This document shows, piece after piece, positions 41,542 to 49,972 of a stretch of DNA of 64,000 nt; position 1 is the stretch's first letter; every line of letters begins with the position of its first letter. The position numbers and the translations under genes are program-made. Location: contig UQLB01000012.1 in assembly GCA_900541725.1 (NCBI GenBank), positions 1 through 64,000 on the forward strand, written 5' to 3'. The notes beneath the pieces were generated by a model. It saw nothing but the letters and a program-made list of their open reading frames with translations. It ran no database searches and was not told where the DNA came from. This DNA comes from an uncultured Collinsella sp. GTDB lineage: Bacteria > Actinomycetota > Coriobacteriia > Coriobacteriales > Coriobacteriaceae.

Positions 41542-42126
41542 TTACTCGTCAAGTGTTTCGATGCGGGGCTTGATGATGCCATATCCACCATTCTTACGGT
41601 GATACACCACATTGATGAGGCCAGTCGTCGCGTTCTCGAACACGTAGAAGTCATGACCAAGCAGATCGGTCTGCACCAGCGCCTGCTCCTCGGTCATCGG
41701 GGTGACATCGATGACCTTCTCGCGGACGAGCAGGTCGTCCTCCTCCTCGGGCAGCAGCAGGTCGGCCAGATCCTCGACGCGCTCGACCGGTGCGACATCC
41801 GCTGCACTGGCACCGCCCTGGCGGTTGTCCACGACCTTGGTCTTGAACTTGCGCAGCTGGCGGGTGACCTTATCGGCGGAGAGGTCGATGGCGGCGTACA
41901 TATCTGCACCGTGCTCGGCAACGCGAATCACCGAACCGCGGGCACGAACCGTAACCTCGACGATTGCCGGGTTGGGGTTCGAGGGGTTCTTCTCATAGCG
42001 AAGTACAACGTCGACCGTCATGGGCTCGATATCGAAAACCTTGAGCGCCTCGCCGATCTTCTCATCCACATGCGCACGCAGAGCATCGGTTACCGTCGTC
42101 TTGCGTCCAGAAACCTTGATATCCAT
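41542..42126 (-). CDS. hpf: Long-form ribosome hibernation-promoting factor
   Basis: A 194-aa long HPF. The N-terminal S30AE domain starts MDIKVSGRKTTVTDALR and includes MYAAIDLSADKVTRQLRKF. After an acidic linker comes the C-terminal dimerisation domain (VIDVTPMTEEQALVQTDLLGHDFYVFENA). It promotes 100S ribosome dimers in stationary phase. ATG 42126 follows GGAG. Its own terminator separates it from degV. Confidence 0.93.
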   Translation of the reverse strand: MDIKVSGRKTTVTDALRAHVDEKIGEALKVFDIEPMTVDVVLRYEKNPSNPNPAIVEVTVRARGSVIRVAEHGADMYAAIDLSADKVTRQLRKFKTKVVDNRQGGASAADVAPVERVEDLADLLLPEEEDDLLVREKVIDVTPMTEEQALVQTDLLGHDFYVFENATTGLINVVYHRKNGGYGIIKPRIETLDE

Positions 42127-42345
42127 ACGTGGCTCCAATCTGCCTCGGGGACTTACCGTACTGGCTATGTACCCATTGCCGTGTATTTAATCACGCGGAT
42201 TCCTAAAGACCCGAATAACGATTGCTTGATACCGCATACCGAAGTCTCGCACTTTTCTGTGGCAAAGTGCGCTATAGGAGGGCGTCGGCGGCTTATGTGT
42301 TGGCCCTAGAAATTGGCTTTGACCTGCTGGTTTTATAGAAACGAA

Positions 42346-42380
42346 AAAGCCGGGCTCCCCTGTTGGGGAAGCCCGGCTTT
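42346..42380. terminator. Bidirectional terminator downstream of the amino-acid-binding lipoprotein gene
   Basis: AAAGCCGGGCT / AGCCCGGCTTT has CCCC / GGGG inside and a T-run on the minus strand. It lies in the 42127-42443 gap, which otherwise holds only the hpf upstream region. Confidence 0.88.
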
Positions 42381-42443
42381 GCGTGTTGAAACCGTGAAGA
42401 GGCGTCCTTCCTAGCGTATAGGAGACACCACCCCTAGCAATAA

Positions 42444-43469
42444 CTAGCTGTTGAGCTTGTTAATGTCGTCGTCGGTGATGGTGCCTTCCTGGCTGGACGA
42501 TTTGTCCTCGGAGGATGCGGTCTCATTGTTGGAATCGGAGGACTCGCTGCCGGAGGACGTGGTCTCACTGGACTCAGAGTCGCCCGGCTGCACGTTAGCG
42601 CCCGAAACCGTCTTAGTGGTGAGGTCGTAGGGCATCGTGCCATACCAGACAGAGTGGACCGCCTCGAGCGTGCCGTCGGCCGTAATACCGTCGAGGGCAT
42701 CGCTCACGGCACGGCACAGCTCGTCATTGGACGAGAGGCCCGCAACACCAAGCGTCGAGGGTGCCTCGAGCGCACCGACATAGGAGACCTCGCTCATCAG
42801 GCGTGCAAGGTAGCCGCCGGCCGTGGAGTCGCAGATCACATAGTCGACCTCGCCGGACTCGAGCGCCTCAAAGCACTCGTTGATGTTGGAGTAGGTCTTT
42901 TGGTTGGCGGTGATGCTCTGCTTAGCAAGCGCCTCCTGCGAGGCCGAGGACATCTGAACGCCCAGGGTGGACGTGTTAAGGGTATCGGTGGAAACGCTTA
43001 GCGACCCACCATCGCTAGTTTTACCGAACACGGAAGTGGCATCGTACAGGCAGGTGCCGAGCGAGCTAATGTCCCCGTCCGTGGAGTTAATCTCGCCGAT
43101 AAAGATATCGGCCTTTTTGTCGCCGAGCGCGGAACCTGCCGAAGACGCATCGACAAAGGAGACCTTAAGGCCCATGCGGCTTGCGAGGGCGCGGGCGGCG
43201 TCAACCGCATACCCCGTGAGCTCGCCGTCGGCGTCCTGCATGGCCTGCGGCGCATCGGAAGTATCGAGGGCGACCGTCAGGGTTCCGGGAGTGACCAGGG
43301 CGTCGTCCGACACCGCCGGCGTGACGGTCTCGTACTCGATCTGGTCGATCGTGGGAGTCGTGAACGTAGACAGCGGGTTGAACGCGCATCCGCTCAGGCC
43401 CAAAACGGCGATGACCGCTGCGGTCCCAGCACCTAACCGAGCCGCGTGCATCAAGCTGCCCCTCACCAT
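42444..43469 (-). CDS. ABC-type amino-acid-binding lipoprotein (family 3 SBP)
   Basis: A 341-aa lipoprotein. The signal peptide ends in the lipobox LSGC about 27 residues in. A family-3 periplasmic-binding domain follows (GTLTVALDTSDAPQAM, LTGYAVDAARALASRMGLKV, KKADIFIGEI, ESGEVDYVICDS) and then a Ser/Glu/Thr-rich C-terminal tail of about 50 residues. It presumably binds an amino acid, but no permease or ATPase gene is adjacent. I use ATG 43469; ATG 43451, behind GAGGGG, is nearly as good. The open frame continues 127 codons upstream without protein character, through the candidate structured RNA. Confidence 0.82.
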   Translation of the reverse strand: MVRGSLMHAARLGAGTAAVIAVLGLSGCAFNPLSTFTTPTIDQIEYETVTPAVSDDALVTPGTLTVALDTSDAPQAMQDADGELTGYAVDAARALASRMGLKVSFVDASSAGSALGDKKADIFIGEINSTDGDISSLGTCLYDATSVFGKTSDGGSLSVSTDTLNTSTLGVQMSSASQEALAKQSITANQKTYSNINECFEALESGEVDYVICDSTAGGYLARLMSEVSYVGALEAPSTLGVAGLSSNDELCRAVSDALDGITADGTLEAVHSVWYGTMPYDLTTKTVSGANVQPGDSESSETTSSGSESSDSNNETASSEDKSSSQEGTITDDDINKLNS

Positions 43470-43528
43470 GTCCACTACCCTACCTTCTGTGTCGTATACG
43501 ATCCGTGCGTTGCACGGAATATCAGGTT

Positions 43529-43793
43529 GTTCCCACCAGCTGACCTGGTATTTGACCCCACACTTGCGCACCGGGGTGTTTGCTCGGGAGGCCGCAGCCA
43601 CCTTCACGACTGGCCCGCTCGCCCGCGAGGCGGTATTGCCCCAAAGAAAGTCGAACGGACGGTGCGGCTTACATCTAGGACGCGCCATGATCGCGCCGCG
43701 CGCACGCGGTCGCTTACGTGGATCCCTTTGACCGCGTCTGTCTTGGACTAGGACGGGCATTTCGTCCGTCCGCAACCACAGCCTGGTAGGAAC
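43529..43793 (-). ncRNA. Candidate structured RNA or 5' leader upstream of the lipoprotein gene
   Basis: The predicted transcript of about 265 nt starts 7 nt after a strong promoter and its two ends pair flush: GUUCCUACCAGGCUG (43793-43779) with CAGCUGGUGGGAAC (43542-43529). Inside are clear stems, for example GGACGG / CCGUCC just after the start and ACGCGGUC / GACCGCGU with an 18-nt loop. A further hairpin CCGTGC-AAC-GCACGG (43503-43517) follows. I see no RNase P, tmRNA or SRP hallmark sequences. It could be a 6S-like RNA or a cis-regulatory leader, since no terminator separates it from the lipoprotein gene. Confidence 0.55.
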
Positions 43794-43800
43794 GAAGCGC

Positions 43801-43829
43801 ATTATAGCTAAGTTCAAGCTAAAGTTTAA
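43801..43829 (-). promoter_or_regulatory. Consensus-like sigma-70 promoter
   Basis: On the minus strand: TTAAAC (43829-43824), a 17-bp spacer, then TATAAT (43806-43801). It is the best vegetative promoter match I noticed in the window. Confidence 0.75.
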
Positions 43830-43902
43830 GGTTAGGGGCGTTATTCGCATCGCGAGTACAGATTTCGCAGGTCAGGACGGATCATTCGTGCCCCCATGAA
43901 GC

Positions 43903-43949
43903 CCGGAGCTCCCCCACGGGGAGCTCCGGGGCACCCGTCTCAGGGTGCC
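43903..43949. terminator. Two back-to-back hairpins
   Basis: CCGGAGCTCCCC / GGGGAGCTCCGG (43903-43929, perfect) and GGCACCC / GGGTGCC (43930-43949) adjoin each other and abut the 43951 inverted-repeat element. There is no U-tract on either strand, so the terminator role is uncertain. Confidence 0.5.
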
Positions 43950-43950
43950 G

Positions 43951-44167
43951 TGTGCAAAAAACGGCAAATATGAGTACTGTTACCAATTTAGTAGCAGAGT
44001 ATTACCGCCTCACGAGCCCTTTTTGAGTTCCGCACAGCCTGCTTGGCGCCAAGATATTCCACATTCGTTTATTATCTCTTCGCTGAATCCAGATTATCGG
44101 CCCAAGTTTCTTTGTTTTTGCTGTCACTAATCTAGTAACAGTACTCATATTTGCCGTTTTTTGCACA
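43951..44167. repeat. 217-bp element with 33-bp perfect terminal inverted repeats
   Basis: The arms at 43951-43983 and 44135-44167 (TGTGCAAAAAACGGCAAATA... and exact complement) are perfect over 33 bp, with weaker pairing continuing inward (CAATTTAGTAGCAG versus CTGTCACTAATCTA). There is no ORF inside. The structure parallels the 4535-4686 element although the sequence differs. No target duplication is obvious. Confidence 0.78.
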
Positions 44168-44202
44168 GAGCATATAAACAGACCCCCTATAAAGCCATAG
44201 TT

Positions 44203-45312
44203 TTACGCTGGCTTGAGCCCAAAGCACGCTCGGAGCGTATTCAGCAGAGCATCTTGCCTCTTTCGACGAGCCTCTACGCGATTCTGATATCGCTTACCCA
44301 TACGCTGGTGGATGCGCCATGCGAGCGCTTCCATCGCTTCCATGTCGCGGAGCATTTCGTTGTTGACCGTCGCGACCTCGATTCCCATAGTAATCAAGCC
44401 CGTGTTGCGTTTTTCATCATGGATACGTCCCCTCCGGGAGGAATGACCCAGCTCACCGTTGTATTCCAGGTCAAACTGGGCTGCTTCCTGATACGCATCG
44501 CAAACTGCATGCGGCATCCCCGAGATTGCCTGCGTGCGGTCGTTGAACTCGATCTTGTAGTCGGTCTTAAAGGGACCGCAGGCAAATCCGCCATAGGAAA
44601 ACGGAAGCGAAAACAGAGCGAGCATGATGCACTCCATGGGTGAGCGCAAGTTTTCCGACAGATAGGGACACAGACGCTGCAGCTGCTTGGCTGCGTTCCC
44701 CTTGCATACCGCGAGGTAATCTGCCAGACGATCGGGCGTCAGCACCGGCTCAACCTCAAAGTAGCCCACATCTGCTGGCTGGTCCTTGTCCTTTGCAAGT
44801 TTATTCGTAACAGGCGAGGTGTAGGGAGGCAGATACTTCCCGCGGTCGCTCAGTGAAATCTTAGAGCATAGTTCTTGGGCCAGGGCAAACGCCTGGATGC
44901 AGCCGACCTCGCGCGCAACGGCAACACAAAGGGCCTCGGGAGATAGACTGTACACCCCCGGTTCCACCTCTAGAATCGAGCCGGCGGGCAACTCGGAGCA
45001 TGCGGACCAGCTCACGCCAAGAATACGGCGGCGCTGCGCTGCAGACCCTACCAGCAAGCACAAATCCTCTTGCACCTCGCCGCTTGCGGCCCCAATCCGC
45101 ACCAAATCGGGAAGATAGATGTCCTCGGTCGATGGCGACGACGTGCGCAGCACACGGCGCTCTTCATCGGGATTAAGGTCCTTCCAGCTTATGTAGCCCA
45201 TTTGTCGGCGCTCGGCGCGCATCATGCGTAGCGCCGAGGCACCCGTCAGAATTACGGAAGCAGCCAGCTGCTCGCTTGCAGGCTTGCCACGCTGCCCGAT
45301 CTTTATTGCCAT
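44203..45312 (-). CDS. AbiEi-antitoxin / Vsr-endonuclease-like hypothetical protein
   Basis: A 369-aa protein. The middle resembles AbiEi-type antitoxin proteins (PGVYSLSPEALCVAVAREVG near residue 130, SPMECIMLALFSLPFSYGG near 235). The C-terminal third has a PD-(D/E)XK/Vsr-like pattern: KTDYKIEF, FDLEYNGELGH, then DEKRNTGLITMGIEVATV (about 260-325). A basic tail follows. No partner toxin gene is adjacent. It is the last gene of the tmk-holB-ricT-comF stretch, 11 bp after comF. Function is unassigned; fold assignment is by motif pattern only. ATG 45312 follows GGGGTGG. Confidence 0.6.
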   Translation of the reverse strand: MAIKIGQRGKPASEQLAASVILTGASALRMMRAERRQMGYISWKDLNPDEERRVLRTSSPSTEDIYLPDLVRIGAASGEVQEDLCLLVGSAAQRRRILGVSWSACSELPAGSILEVEPGVYSLSPEALCVAVAREVGCIQAFALAQELCSKISLSDRGKYLPPYTSPVTNKLAKDKDQPADVGYFEVEPVLTPDRLADYLAVCKGNAAKQLQRLCPYLSENLRSPMECIMLALFSLPFSYGGFACGPFKTDYKIEFNDRTQAISGMPHAVCDAYQEAAQFDLEYNGELGHSSRRGRIHDEKRNTGLITMGIEVATVNNEMLRDMEAMEALAWRIHQRMGKRYQNRVEARRKRQDALLNTLRACFGLKPA

Positions 45313-45323
45313 CTGAACCACCC

Positions 45324-46130
45324 CTACCAAACACGTGCGATAGCAAGGCCATCGACTGCTGCGGCGCCGGCGCGCTTGAGTTCCGCCGAAGCCGCTGCCA
45401 TCGTCGCACCCGTGGTGATAACGTCGTCGATAAGCAGCAGGCGCTTGCCCCGCACATCCTCAACCGTCTCGTACATACCTCGGGCACGCTCGCGGCGCTC
45501 CTCACGACCGAGTTCGCGCTGGTCGCCATGCCCGTACTTGACGAGAGCATCGAGCAAGGGAACACCCGACAGCTCGCAAAATGGGCGCGCAATGGCCTCC
45601 ATATGATCAAAACCACGCCGCCGAAACGCTGCCGCCGTCGCAGGCACAAACACCACCGCATCCGCGCCGGACAGCACACCTCCGTAGCGATCGGGGGCTG
45701 CCACCTGGGCATGCAGGGCGGTGTCGTAGAGTAGCTCCGCCAGATACGGTGCCAGGCGGCGCTCGCCCGCATCCTTGTACGCCTTGATGATGCGCGGCAG
45801 CGGATGTGCGTAGACGGCACACGCCAGGCAGCGATCGAGCGCCTCGGCCATTGCCGAAGACGTGCCCTCGACCGAACACTCGGTGCACAGCAAATCCCCA
45901 AACGGGGCGCCACATCGGATGCAGCTATGGCACGGATCGATGAGCGCGAATGAGGCCAGGCAATCCTGGCAAATCAGCGCACCGGAACGCTCACAGCCGG
46001 CGCATCGCGTGGGCGACAACGCCTCGAGTGCCTCGTACGTCGCGCGCTCGGCAAGCGGTAGCAATTCGTCCGCAAACGGTAGGGTGTCAGCACCCTGCAA
46101 GCGACTCAACACATTCAAATGTCTCTTCAT
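45324..46130 (-). CDS. comF: ComF-family phosphoribosyltransferase-like protein
   Basis: A 268-aa double-zinc-ribbon plus PRT-fold protein. Cys pairs CAGC, CQDC, CIRC and CTEC lie between residues about 43 and 85. The PRPP-binding motif LLLIDDVITTGATM is near 228. ComF proteins act in DNA uptake in competent species and are widespread elsewhere with unclear roles. No other competence gene is in the window. Confidence 0.88.
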   Translation of the reverse strand: MKRHLNVLSRLQGADTLPFADELLPLAERATYEALEALSPTRCAGCERSGALICQDCLASFALIDPCHSCIRCGAPFGDLLCTECSVEGTSSAMAEALDRCLACAVYAHPLPRIIKAYKDAGERRLAPYLAELLYDTALHAQVAAPDRYGGVLSGADAVVFVPATAAAFRRRGFDHMEAIARPFCELSGVPLLDALVKYGHGDQRELGREERRERARGMYETVEDVRGKRLLLIDDVITTGATMAAASAELKRAGAAAVDGLAIARVW

Positions 46131-46133
46131 GAC

Positions 46134-46169
46134 ACAACCCTCCCTACGCGAAGGCGAAGGGAGGGTTGT
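46134..46169 (-). other. Hairpin between ricT and comF
   Basis: The perfect stem ACAACCCTCCCT / AGGGAGGGTTGT lies between ricT and comF without a U-tract. It could be a processing or attenuation site. Confidence 0.45.
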
Positions 46170-46231
46170 CGGTGTAGAGCCATGATACCCAGAGGCGCTG
46201 GGGTCAGGCGAGTTACATCCGCTTACGGACG

Positions 46232-47932
46232 TTATTCGCCGGTGGGCGGTTGCGGTGCGGACGAGTTTTGGGTCGAGCCCTCGCCACCATCTTGACGCGG
46301 CTTGCGGGAACGACGACGGCGACGGCGCTTTTGACCCTGGTCGGCCGAGCCCTCGCCACCACGATCTTCGCGCGACTCGCGTTCGTCGCGAGCAGCGACG
46401 CGTGCGGCCTTGGCTGCCGCCCCTCCGCCATCTCCGGGGCGACGGCGCGTGACCTTGACCTCGCCATCCGAGACCTGATCGGCCACGGAGGGCACCGAGG
46501 GCTTTTGCTGCGTGCCCGAGGAATGGCGACGACGCGGACGCGAGGCGCGCTCGTCATCGTTGCGATGCTTGCCACCCTTGTCGGCAGGCGTATCGGAACC
46601 CAAACCACCCTTGGGGGCGGCACCGGCTTCGCGAGCGGCTGCGGCGCGGAAGGCGTCCTCGCGCTCCTCGCTCGACAAATGGCGGCGGCGACGGCGCGTG
46701 GGATTCATGCCACCGCCGCGATTCTGCTGCTGAGGCTGCTGGGCCTCGCGCTCGCGGGAGGAGTTCTTGCCTGCGGGAGCGGCCTCGCCGGCATCGCCCG
46801 AACCCGAGCGCTTGCGGCGGCGACGTCCACCGGCAGCCTCCTCGGCCTCGGGTGCCTCGGCCTTGCCGCGGCCCTTTCCACGGCCACGGCCCTCGCCCTG
46901 GCCCTGAGCGGTGCGAGCATCGGATTCGGCATCGCGACGACGGCGCTTGGGCATCGATGTGCCGGCCAGACGATCGGCACTCGACAGGCCATCGCCCACG
47001 TCAACGCCGTTCTCGCGATCGAGTTCCATGAGCGCCAGGCGCATCTCGGGCGACTCGATGCGCTCGAGCACATCGCGCGTCACACAGTCGGGGCGGCAGT
47101 TGCAGCCCTGTTCGGCGGCCTTCTTTTTGCAGCCCTCCGAGCACGTCATATCGGCCAGGTTGACCTTAAAGACCTTGCCGTTCTCCAGGCGCAGCACCAG
47201 CTGCTCACGCGGCGTGTCATATTCCTGGATACGCGCCTTGCCAAGCGGCGTATCGATGAGCGTCTTCTTTTTGGGCGCACGGCTCTTAAAGTCCTTGTAC
47301 GCCTCGAACTCATAGCGCAGGCAGCACATCAGGCGGCCGCAAACGCCACTGATCTTGGACGAGTTGAGCGGCAGGTCCTGCTCTTTTGCCATGCGAATCG
47401 AGACGGGCTCAAACTGTCCGCCAAAGCGCGTGCAGCAGAGCTCCTGTCCGCATTGGGCATAGCCGCCCACAAGGCGGGTCTCATCGCGCACGCCGATCTG
47501 ACGCATGTCGACGCGAATGTGCAGCGTCGAGGACAGGTCCTTGACGAGCTGACGAAAATCGACGCGCTCCTCGGCCGCAAAGTAGAACACGGCCTTCTCG
47601 CCGCCAAACAGGTACTCGACGCCGACCGGCTTCATCTCGAGGTCGAGCTCTTTGACCAGACGGCGGAAATCGACCATCGCCTCGTCGCCCTGGATGGCCA
47701 GGTCGTCGGCAAGCTGCAGGTCGATGTCGCTCGCCACGCGCAGCACGGGCTTGAGCGGCTGGCCGATCTCATTTTGCGGCACCTCGAAGGGATCGGCCGT
47801 GACCAGGCCGATCTCGGTTCCGCGCTCGGTGGAGCAAATGGCATAATCGGCCTCGAGGATATCCAGATCCTGCGGGTCGAACCACAGGTCGCGCGAGGCG
47901 TAGGTAAACTTAACGGGTACGACTAACGGCAT
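46232..47932 (-). CDS. ricT: PSP1-domain protein RicT (YaaT) with a long basic tail
   Basis: A 566-aa protein. The PSP1 domain occupies about residues 1-290 and carries the RicT cysteine groups CGQELCCTRFGG, CGRLMCCLRYE and CSEGCKK...CNCRPDC, which in Bacillus help bind Fe-S clusters in the RicAFT complex that controls mRNA maturation. Residues about 325-566 are low-complexity and rich in Arg, Gly, Ala, Glu and Gln (several RRRR runs), far longer than in typical RicT (about 275 aa), so an RNA-binding disordered tail is plausible. The start overlaps the holB stop by 10 bp. Confidence 0.88.
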   Translation of the reverse strand: MPLVVPVKFTYASRDLWFDPQDLDILEADYAICSTERGTEIGLVTADPFEVPQNEIGQPLKPVLRVASDIDLQLADDLAIQGDEAMVDFRRLVKELDLEMKPVGVEYLFGGEKAVFYFAAEERVDFRQLVKDLSSTLHIRVDMRQIGVRDETRLVGGYAQCGQELCCTRFGGQFEPVSIRMAKEQDLPLNSSKISGVCGRLMCCLRYEFEAYKDFKSRAPKKKTLIDTPLGKARIQEYDTPREQLVLRLENGKVFKVNLADMTCSEGCKKKAAEQGCNCRPDCVTRDVLERIESPEMRLALMELDRENGVDVGDGLSSADRLAGTSMPKRRRRDAESDARTAQGQGEGRGRGKGRGKAEAPEAEEAAGGRRRRKRSGSGDAGEAAPAGKNSSREREAQQPQQQNRGGGMNPTRRRRRHLSSEEREDAFRAAAAREAGAAPKGGLGSDTPADKGGKHRNDDERASRPRRRHSSGTQQKPSVPSVADQVSDGEVKVTRRRPGDGGGAAAKAARVAARDERESREDRGGEGSADQGQKRRRRRRSRKPRQDGGEGSTQNSSAPQPPTGE

Positions 47933-49050
47933 TTCAGTGCCTTCCTGATATCGAACAGCATGACCTCGATGGCCAGCTGGGGAGTAACGTTTCTGGCGAT
48001 GTTGCGCTCGGCGGTCGCGACCGCCTCGAGCGCCCGGGTGGCACCCGCAACATTCGTCGCGGCGGCAAGCCGACCGATCGTGTCGCGCACGTCTTCGTTC
48101 ACGACGTCGGCCGCCTCGTCCTGAAGTGTCAGCAGCACGTCGCGCATGAGCGTCCGTGCGCTCGCCAGCGCTTCCATGATACCCGAACGCTCGCGCGCGT
48201 TGAGTTCGCGCTTGTTACGGTCCTCAAGCTGCTTCAATGCTCCACGCGACAGGTAATCGGCGTTTTGCTCGAGCACCTTTTCCTGCGTGGACTTGACCTC
48301 GGCGAGCGGCGCCTTGACGGCGACGATGAGCGACTTGGCGCGACTGAGCACATCGGCCTCGTCGGCAGCGATGAGAGAATCGATGGCGCGGACCATCTGG
48401 CGGCGAGCATCCTGGCGCTCGGCACTCTTAAGGAACTCGATGCCGCGCGTGGGGCTCCCCGCCACGGCGACCGCCATGCGGCAACGCGCGAGGTCCTGAC
48501 CCGTCGCGCGACTCACGGCACGCGCGGCCACGGCGGGCGACACCAGCCGAAACGGCACGCACTGGCAGCGGCTCACGATGGTGGGCAGCATCACGTCTGC
48601 CGAGGTGCCCAGCAAGATAAACATAACGCCCTCGGGCGGCTCCTCGAGTGTCTTGAGCAGTGCGTTGGCGGTGTTAGCGCGCAGCTGCTCGGCACGGTCG
48701 ATGATGTAGACCTTGGCCTTAGCGCGGATGGGCGCCAGCGGCACGTCGTCGAGCAGCTCGCGGGTCTGGGCAATGAGGTAGCCCGTGGCGCTCTCAGGCG
48801 TGTAATAGTGCACGTCGGGGTGTGTGTGCCGCGCAACGCGCACGCAGCTGTCGCATGCGCCGCAGCCGTCCTGCTCGCACAGGAAGGCCTGGGCGAGCGC
48901 CCATGCGGCATCGAGCTTGCCGGCGCCGGGAGCGCCCAAAAACAGATAGGCGTGCGATGCGCGGCCGCTGGCGACGGCGTTGGTCAAATAATCGCGCACG
49001 CGCTGTTGGGTGTCGAGCTTGGCCAGCAGGCTTGCCTGAGCGGGGGCCAT
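47923..49050 (-). CDS. holB: DNA polymerase III delta-prime subunit
   Basis: A 375-aa clamp-loader subunit of the AAA+ fold: HAYLFLGAPGAGK near residue 32 (K followed by Leu rather than Ser/Thr), a zinc module C-x2-C-x2-C near 65-75, KVYIIDRAEQL near 110 and LLKTLEEPP, and the SRC sensor motif near 160. ATG 49050 follows AAGGAGG and lies one base after the tmk stop. The tmk-holB-ricT order is common in Gram-positive bacteria. Confidence 0.92.
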   Translation of the reverse strand: MAPAQASLLAKLDTQQRVRDYLTNAVASGRASHAYLFLGAPGAGKLDAAWALAQAFLCEQDGCGACDSCVRVARHTHPDVHYYTPESATGYLIAQTRELLDDVPLAPIRAKAKVYIIDRAEQLRANTANALLKTLEEPPEGVMFILLGTSADVMLPTIVSRCQCVPFRLVSPAVAARAVSRATGQDLARCRMAVAVAGSPTRGIEFLKSAERQDARRQMVRAIDSLIAADEADVLSRAKSLIVAVKAPLAEVKSTQEKVLEQNADYLSRGALKQLEDRNKRELNARERSGIMEALASARTLMRDVLLTLQDEAADVVNEDVRDTIGRLAAATNVAGATRALEAVATAERNIARNVTPQLAIEVMLFDIRKALKCR

Positions 49051-49051
49051 G

Positions 49052-49735
49052 TTACTCGGCCTCCTTGGCAAGCGCGGCGACGACGGCGTCTTGCGGAATG
49101 TCGAGACCGTACGCGCGAACCTGCTCGACCGTCTTCCCGAAGACCTCCTCGATGGGCGCGGTGGCGTCGATAAGCTTTACGCGATTTGGCTCCTCGGCGG
49201 CAATTGCGCAAAAGCCCTGGTAGACACGCTCCTGGAATGCCATGCCTTTTGCCTCCATACGATCCGCCGCGCCACGGGCGGCCATGCGCAACGCCGCCTG
49301 CTCGGGCGTGATGTGGTAGACGAGCGTGAGCGCCGGGTGCGTCCCCGCGACGGCCAGGCTGTTGGCATCGCGCACCATCTGGCGATCGAGGCCGTCGGCA
49401 AACGCCTGATAGCAGGTTGTGGAATCGTAGAAACGGTCACACAGGACCACCTTGCCGACCGCGAGGGCTGGAGCTATGACCTCGTGCACCAACTGAGCGC
49501 GCGCCGCCTCGTAGAGCAGCAACTCGCAGGTGTCTCCCATCGCCGTGTTGGCGGGGTCGAGCAGCAGAGCGCGAATCTTTTCGCTGATGGCGGTGCCGCC
49601 CGGCTCGCGCAGGCTCACAACCTGGTAGCCAGCGAGTTCGAGCGCGCGGGCAAGCAGGCGCGCCTGCGTGGACTTGCCGGCACCATCGACGCCCTCGAGC
49701 GTGATAAAGCTATGTTGAGCAGGCTCAAAAGCCAT
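49052..49735 (-). CDS. tmk: Thymidylate kinase
   Basis: A 227-aa dTMP kinase. P-loop EGVDGAGKST near residue 14, the DR motif LCDRFYDSTTCYQ near 95, and the LID region RGAADRMEAKG near 150. It phosphorylates dTMP to dTDP. It is the first gene of the minus-strand group tmk-holB-ricT-comF. The C-terminal 15 residues are slightly longer than usual. Confidence 0.95.
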   Translation of the reverse strand: MAFEPAQHSFITLEGVDGAGKSTQARLLARALELAGYQVVSLREPGGTAISEKIRALLLDPANTAMGDTCELLLYEAARAQLVHEVIAPALAVGKVVLCDRFYDSTTCYQAFADGLDRQMVRDANSLAVAGTHPALTLVYHITPEQAALRMAARGAADRMEAKGMAFQERVYQGFCAIAAEEPNRVKLIDATAPIEEVFGKTVEQVRAYGLDIPQDAVVAALAKEAE

Positions 49736-49822
49736 GGGCGCAGCCCCTTCCTACAAGGCGCGTAAATGCAGATATATCAACCAAGCCATGATACCCCAGT
49801 GCTCGGCGCGTCCCAAATCCCA

Positions 49823-49913
49823 CCTAGCCATTGGGGACGCTCTTGAATGACCAGGCGACAGTTTGGGACGTTCCTAAAGTGCCGGCCGAAAAGGAACGTC
49901 CCTAACTACCGGC
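49823..49913. repeat. REP-family repeat copies
   Basis: It contains CTAGCCATTGGGGACGCTCT and an inverted pair GGGACGTTCCT / AGGAACGTCCC. It belongs to the same family as 24009-24194. Confidence 0.75.
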
Positions 49914-49929
49914 TTTTTTGGGCGGTGGG

Positions 49930-49935
49930 TATAAT
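49930..49935 (+). promoter_or_regulatory. Possible -10 element of the zinc-ribbon gene
   Basis: TATAAT lies 37 bp before the ATG at 49973; no good -35 is visible, as that position falls in the REP repeat. Confidence 0.4.
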
Positions 49936-49972
49936 CGTCGTATTGATTTGAAATGTGGCGAAAGGAGTGGCA

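Noticed and set aside
43529..43793. RNase P RNA, tmRNA or SRP RNA
   Set aside because: The hallmark sequences (GAGGAAAGUCC, the tRNA-like end with CCA, GGAAG..GCAGC) are absent.
43470..43850. N-terminal extension of the amino-acid-binding protein
   Set aside because: The open frame continues 127 codons, but it would put a lipoprotein signal in the middle of the protein and passes through a strong promoter and structured RNA stems.
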